The notes under the pieces are model-generated. The model was given only the letters and a program-made list of their open reading frames with translations. It was not told the DNA's origin and made no database searches. Source: Henriciella marina (GTDB taxonomy: Bacteria; Pseudomonadota; Alphaproteobacteria; Caulobacterales; Hyphomonadaceae). Taken from it: a stretch of 64,000 bases of DNA. Every line of letters begins with the position of its first letter. Positions within the stretch are counted from its first letter, which is position 1. Positions 61,154-64,000 of this stretch are shown here, one piece after another. A program made the translations under genes and the position numbers. The stretch covers positions 124,001 through 188,000 of the forward strand of contig NZ_JAPWGW010000003.1 of the NCBI RefSeq assembly GCF_027213945.1. The letters are read 5' to 3'.

Positions 61154-61753
61154 ATGACCAGACCGACCCTCCTCATCTTTACAAAGGCGCCGCGGATTGG
61201 GGCGTCCAAGACCCGGCTGGCCGCAGATATTGGCCGGAGAGAGGCCCGCCGCATGTCCCGCCGCCTGACGGCGCATACGATCCGACAAAGCGAACACCCG
61301 GCCTGGCATACGCGGCTCATGGTTGACCCGCCTTCCCTCGCCTCAGCATCGCTTGGAGGTCTCTGGCCGCAAAGACTGGAGCGCCGTGTCCAGAAGGGCC
61401 GGTCCCTCGGAGACCGTCTCGCGAATGCCATGGCCGATGCCCCCCGGGGCGCTGTCATGTTCATCGGCACCGACGCACCGGGACTGCGCAAAGGCATGAT
61501 ACTTCAAGCTTCCAGAAATCTTGGCCGGAACGCGGCTGTGTTTGGCCCGGCATCGGACGGCGGCTTCTGGCTGTTCGGCGTATCCTACGACTTGCGAACG
61601 CCAGATCTGTTCAGAAATGTACGGTGGTCGAGCCCTCACGCCATGGAAGACGTCAGGAGTAATCTTCCACACGACACGCGCATCACTCTATTGCGACAGT
61701 TGACCGACATAGATACATGGCGCGACTGGCAACTGTACAAACAGAGTCAATAA
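61154..61753 (+). CDS. TIGR04282/DUF2064-family glycosyltransferase-like protein
   Basis: The 199-residue protein starts with LLIFTKAPRIGASKTRLA, the nucleotide-binding loop of this family, and has FIGTDAPGLRKG and PASDGGFWLFG. It pairs with the TIGR04283 gene immediately upstream and is presumably co-transcribed. Confidence 0.9.
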   Translation: MTRPTLLIFTKAPRIGASKTRLAADIGRREARRMSRRLTAHTIRQSEHPAWHTRLMVDPPSLASASLGGLWPQRLERRVQKGRSLGDRLANAMADAPRGAVMFIGTDAPGLRKGMILQASRNLGRNAAVFGPASDGGFWLFGVSYDLRTPDLFRNVRWSSPHAMEDVRSNLPHDTRITLLRQLTDIDTWRDWQLYKQSQ

Positions 61754-61840
61754 GAGCGTGATGAACAGCTATATTGATTCATGTTATCGACGGCACTTGC
61801 CAAATTGTTTCACGTCCCGGCCTATTGAAGAGGGTCCGTT

Positions 61841-62254
61841 ATGTATAAACTAGCCTATGTCAGCGTGGCGACACGTACGCTGACCTCTGTTGATCTTCAG
61901 AGTATTCTTGAAGCAGCGATCACCAGAAACCGCGATAGTAACATAACCGGCATTCTACTCTTCAACGGCACGAACTTCATGCAGGTCCTCGAAGGTCCCC
62001 AGGAAGAAGTCGAGAAAGTCTTCGAAGACATCTGCTCTGATGATCGTCACCGCAACGTGGTCGTTATCTACCGTGAGAGAACCAGTGTCCGCGAGTTCGA
62101 GGAAGCGCCAATGCTGCTGCAGATCGTCCCTGCTTCGCACGGTGTCGCCCCCGACGGCATGACTGTCACCAAGGATATTGCGCTGTTCCTGCCAACTTCG
62201 CTGGCGCGCCATTTCCGCACTATTCTTGAAAGCTTCGACACCCACGGAGCCTAG
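61841..62254 (+). CDS. Single-domain BLUF photoreceptor
   Basis: The 137-residue protein is a lone BLUF (blue light using FAD) domain. The flavin-binding and signalling residues are present: Tyr6 (AYVS, AppA Y21), Asn30 (RNRDSNITG, AppA N45) and Gln48 (NFMQVLEG, AppA Q63). The position of AppA Trp104 is Ala (FEEAPM) although the Met two residues later is kept. There is no output domain, so it probably signals by protein contact. AGAGGG is the ribosome site. It has its own 87-base leader. I cannot name a partner gene. Confidence 0.9.
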   Translation: MYKLAYVSVATRTLTSVDLQSILEAAITRNRDSNITGILLFNGTNFMQVLEGPQEEVEKVFEDICSDDRHRNVVVIYRERTSVREFEEAPMLLQIVPASHGVAPDGMTVTKDIALFLPTSLARHFRTILESFDTHGA

Positions 62255-62343
62255 GTCGCCGACGCGGATTCGTCTGTGGACCAACATGGCTTTACGGCAA
62301 TATTGTTCTTGTTTTGTTCTACTCCTCATGGTTTTCTTTCTCC

Positions 62344-63477
62344 ATGAGACTGAACCAGAAACTCCCGTCGAAAGGGCGCGTCACAAATCTGGACGTGTCG
62401 CATAGCGCCGAGCGGCATGAGCACCGTGGGCGCGGCGCGATCTCTAACCAGACAGGCCGGTTCGAGCACGAAACACGCGATGCTTTCGATGATGGCTGGG
62501 GCACGATCGAGGATAGTGCCGGACGTCTCGATACGACGCTCACGCGGGAAAGCGCGCGGACGATCATCACGTATAATCGCTCGCCCGACATATCATTCGA
62601 CCGGACGATCAATCCCTATCGCGGCTGTGAACATGGCTGCGTCTATTGTTTCGCCCGCCCGACCCATGCCTATCACGGCCTGTCTGCTGGGCTCGATTTC
62701 GAAAGCCGCCTCTTCTTCAAGCCGGAGGGCCCTGCTCTGCTGCGCAAGGAATTGTCGCGTCCGTCCTACGTGCCCCGGCCAATTGCGCTGGGCATGAATA
62801 CGGACGCCTACCAGCCAGTTGAGAGGCAGCTGAAGCTGACGAGAACTTTCCTCGAAATCCTGTCAGAGCATAATCACCCGGTCACGCTGCTGACCAAGTC
62901 TGCGCTTATCCAGCGGGATATCGACCTGATCGCCCCCATGGCCGAGAAGGGGCTTGCCCGTGTTGGCGTGTCTCTGACCACGCTGGACCCTCGACTATCA
63001 CGCCTGATGGAGCCACGCGCCGCCGCGCCTTATAGACGGCTGCAGACCATCTCCGCGCTGACGAAAGCCGGGATCCCGATCATCGCGATGACTGCCCCCA
63101 TCATTCCCGCCCTGAATGAACCGGAGATGGAAGACCTTCTGGAAGCGGCCGCCGAAAACGGGGCCTCCAGTGCGGGCTATGTCGTGCTTCGCCTGCCGTT
63201 TGAACTGAAGGACATCTTCCATGAATGGCTTGCCGAACATTATCCGGATCGCGCCGCGAAAGTGATCAACACGCTGCGGGACATGCGCGGGGGACAGGAC
63301 TATGATGCAAACTGGTTCGAGCGCGGACGCGGGCGCGGTGTTCATGCCCAGATCATTTCCCAGCGCTTCAAGAAAGCCGCGCGCCGGCTTGGTCTGGATG
63401 AAGCCCGGCCTCGCCTGCGCACCGATCTTTTCTGCCCGCCAGAGCCGCCGAGCGGACAGATGCGGCTCGCTTTCTGA
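62344..63477 (+). CDS. PA0069-family radical SAM protein
   Basis: The product is 377 residues from ATG 62344 (MRLNQKLPSKGR). The cluster motif CEHGCVYC sits in NPYRGCEHGCVYCFARPTH, the hallmark of this Rv2578c/PA0069 subfamily, related to spore photoproduct lyase-like proteins. The later part has GMNTDAYQPVE and LLTKSALIQRD. The reaction is not known. No partner is adjacent. Confidence 0.92.
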   Translation: MRLNQKLPSKGRVTNLDVSHSAERHEHRGRGAISNQTGRFEHETRDAFDDGWGTIEDSAGRLDTTLTRESARTIITYNRSPDISFDRTINPYRGCEHGCVYCFARPTHAYHGLSAGLDFESRLFFKPEGPALLRKELSRPSYVPRPIALGMNTDAYQPVERQLKLTRTFLEILSEHNHPVTLLTKSALIQRDIDLIAPMAEKGLARVGVSLTTLDPRLSRLMEPRAAAPYRRLQTISALTKAGIPIIAMTAPIIPALNEPEMEDLLEAAAENGASSAGYVVLRLPFELKDIFHEWLAEHYPDRAAKVINTLRDMRGGQDYDANWFERGRGRGVHAQIISQRFKKAARRLGLDEARPRLRTDLFCPPEPPSGQMRLAF

Positions 63478-63515
63478 AAGGGTGCTGCGCACGGGCGCGC
63501 TGGAGTAACGATTGA

Positions 63516-64000
<485 letters not shown>

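Noticed and set aside
60458-61753. Arsenosugar biosynthesis locus
   Set aside because: Only the TIGR04283/TIGR04282 glycosyltransferase pair is present; no ArsM, ArsS or arsenic transport genes are nearby, so the pathway claim is not supported.

Overview
The window looks like chromosomal DNA of a marine-type alphaproteobacterium. Hyphomonadaceae or a related Caulobacterales lineage is the best guess. The support is a CcrM-type GANTC methyltransferase entering at the right edge, an ATP12-family F1-ATPase assembly chaperone, a SapC-family protein, a large TonB-dependent receptor, ETF-quinone oxidoreductase, and high-GC codon usage in nearly every gene. The genus is an inference. I saw no tRNA, rRNA, CRISPR array or transposase.

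Layout. Bases 1-4100: end of an mlaC-like gene, a secreted M3 peptidase (Dcp type), a DoxX-like membrane protein convergent with a DUF411 metal-binding protein, and a cold-shock gene. Bases 4129-7460: three uncharacterised envelope genes, with a related 11-bp-period repeat array on either side and a pair of imperfect inverted segments. Bases 7505-9779: an AT-richer island of three nucleotide-metabolism genes: a divergent thymidylate-synthase-fold protein, a membrane-anchored dCTP-deaminase-fold protein and a dCMP deaminase. Bases 9776-16054: pccB, a secreted Gly/Arg-rich protein, and the atp12 / HAD phosphatase / rluC / crcB block, interrupted by two small envelope proteins. Bases 16199-20958: a flavin monooxygenase, SnoaL-like protein and phosphotransferase operon, a PQQ-type sugar dehydrogenase and a second RluA-family synthase. 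Bases 21042-33542: TonB receptor, DUF3667 protein, orphan peptide-binding lipoprotein, a DsbD plus redoxin pair, SapC and a DUF885 lipoprotein. Bases 33774-38317: the NAD biosynthesis operon nadA - two secreted paralogues - nadB - nadC. Bases 38379-49305: SDR, O-methyltransferase, cell-wall hydrolase, and the glyQ / lipoprotein / glyS / small membrane protein / ppdK series, then a TrmN6-like methyltransferase and a DUF2007 protein. Bases 49406-56321: polyprenyl diphosphate synthase, two TPR lipoproteins, ispE and a WecA/MraY-type transferase. Bases 56190-64000: ETF-QO, uracil-DNA glycosylase, hemerythrin, the TIGR04283/TIGR04282 pair, a short BLUF photoreceptor, a PA0069-type radical SAM protein and the start of ccrM.

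Most of this is housekeeping. The best candidate for an undescribed system is the 7505-9779 island. The synthase keeps the catalytic Cys of thymidylate synthase but has Asp where dUMP enzymes have Asn, a change associated with dCMP recognition. The dCTP-deaminase-fold protein appears to lack the catalytic Glu and carries a transmembrane segment plus a coiled coil. A true dCMP deaminase is divergently transcribed 44 bp away. Nucleotide-pool control or antiphage defence is a reasonable hypothesis, untested here. Second in interest are the dispersed arrays of 11-bp units (consensus ACGGTGYNNNG) at 4155, 7115 and, inverted, 50459.
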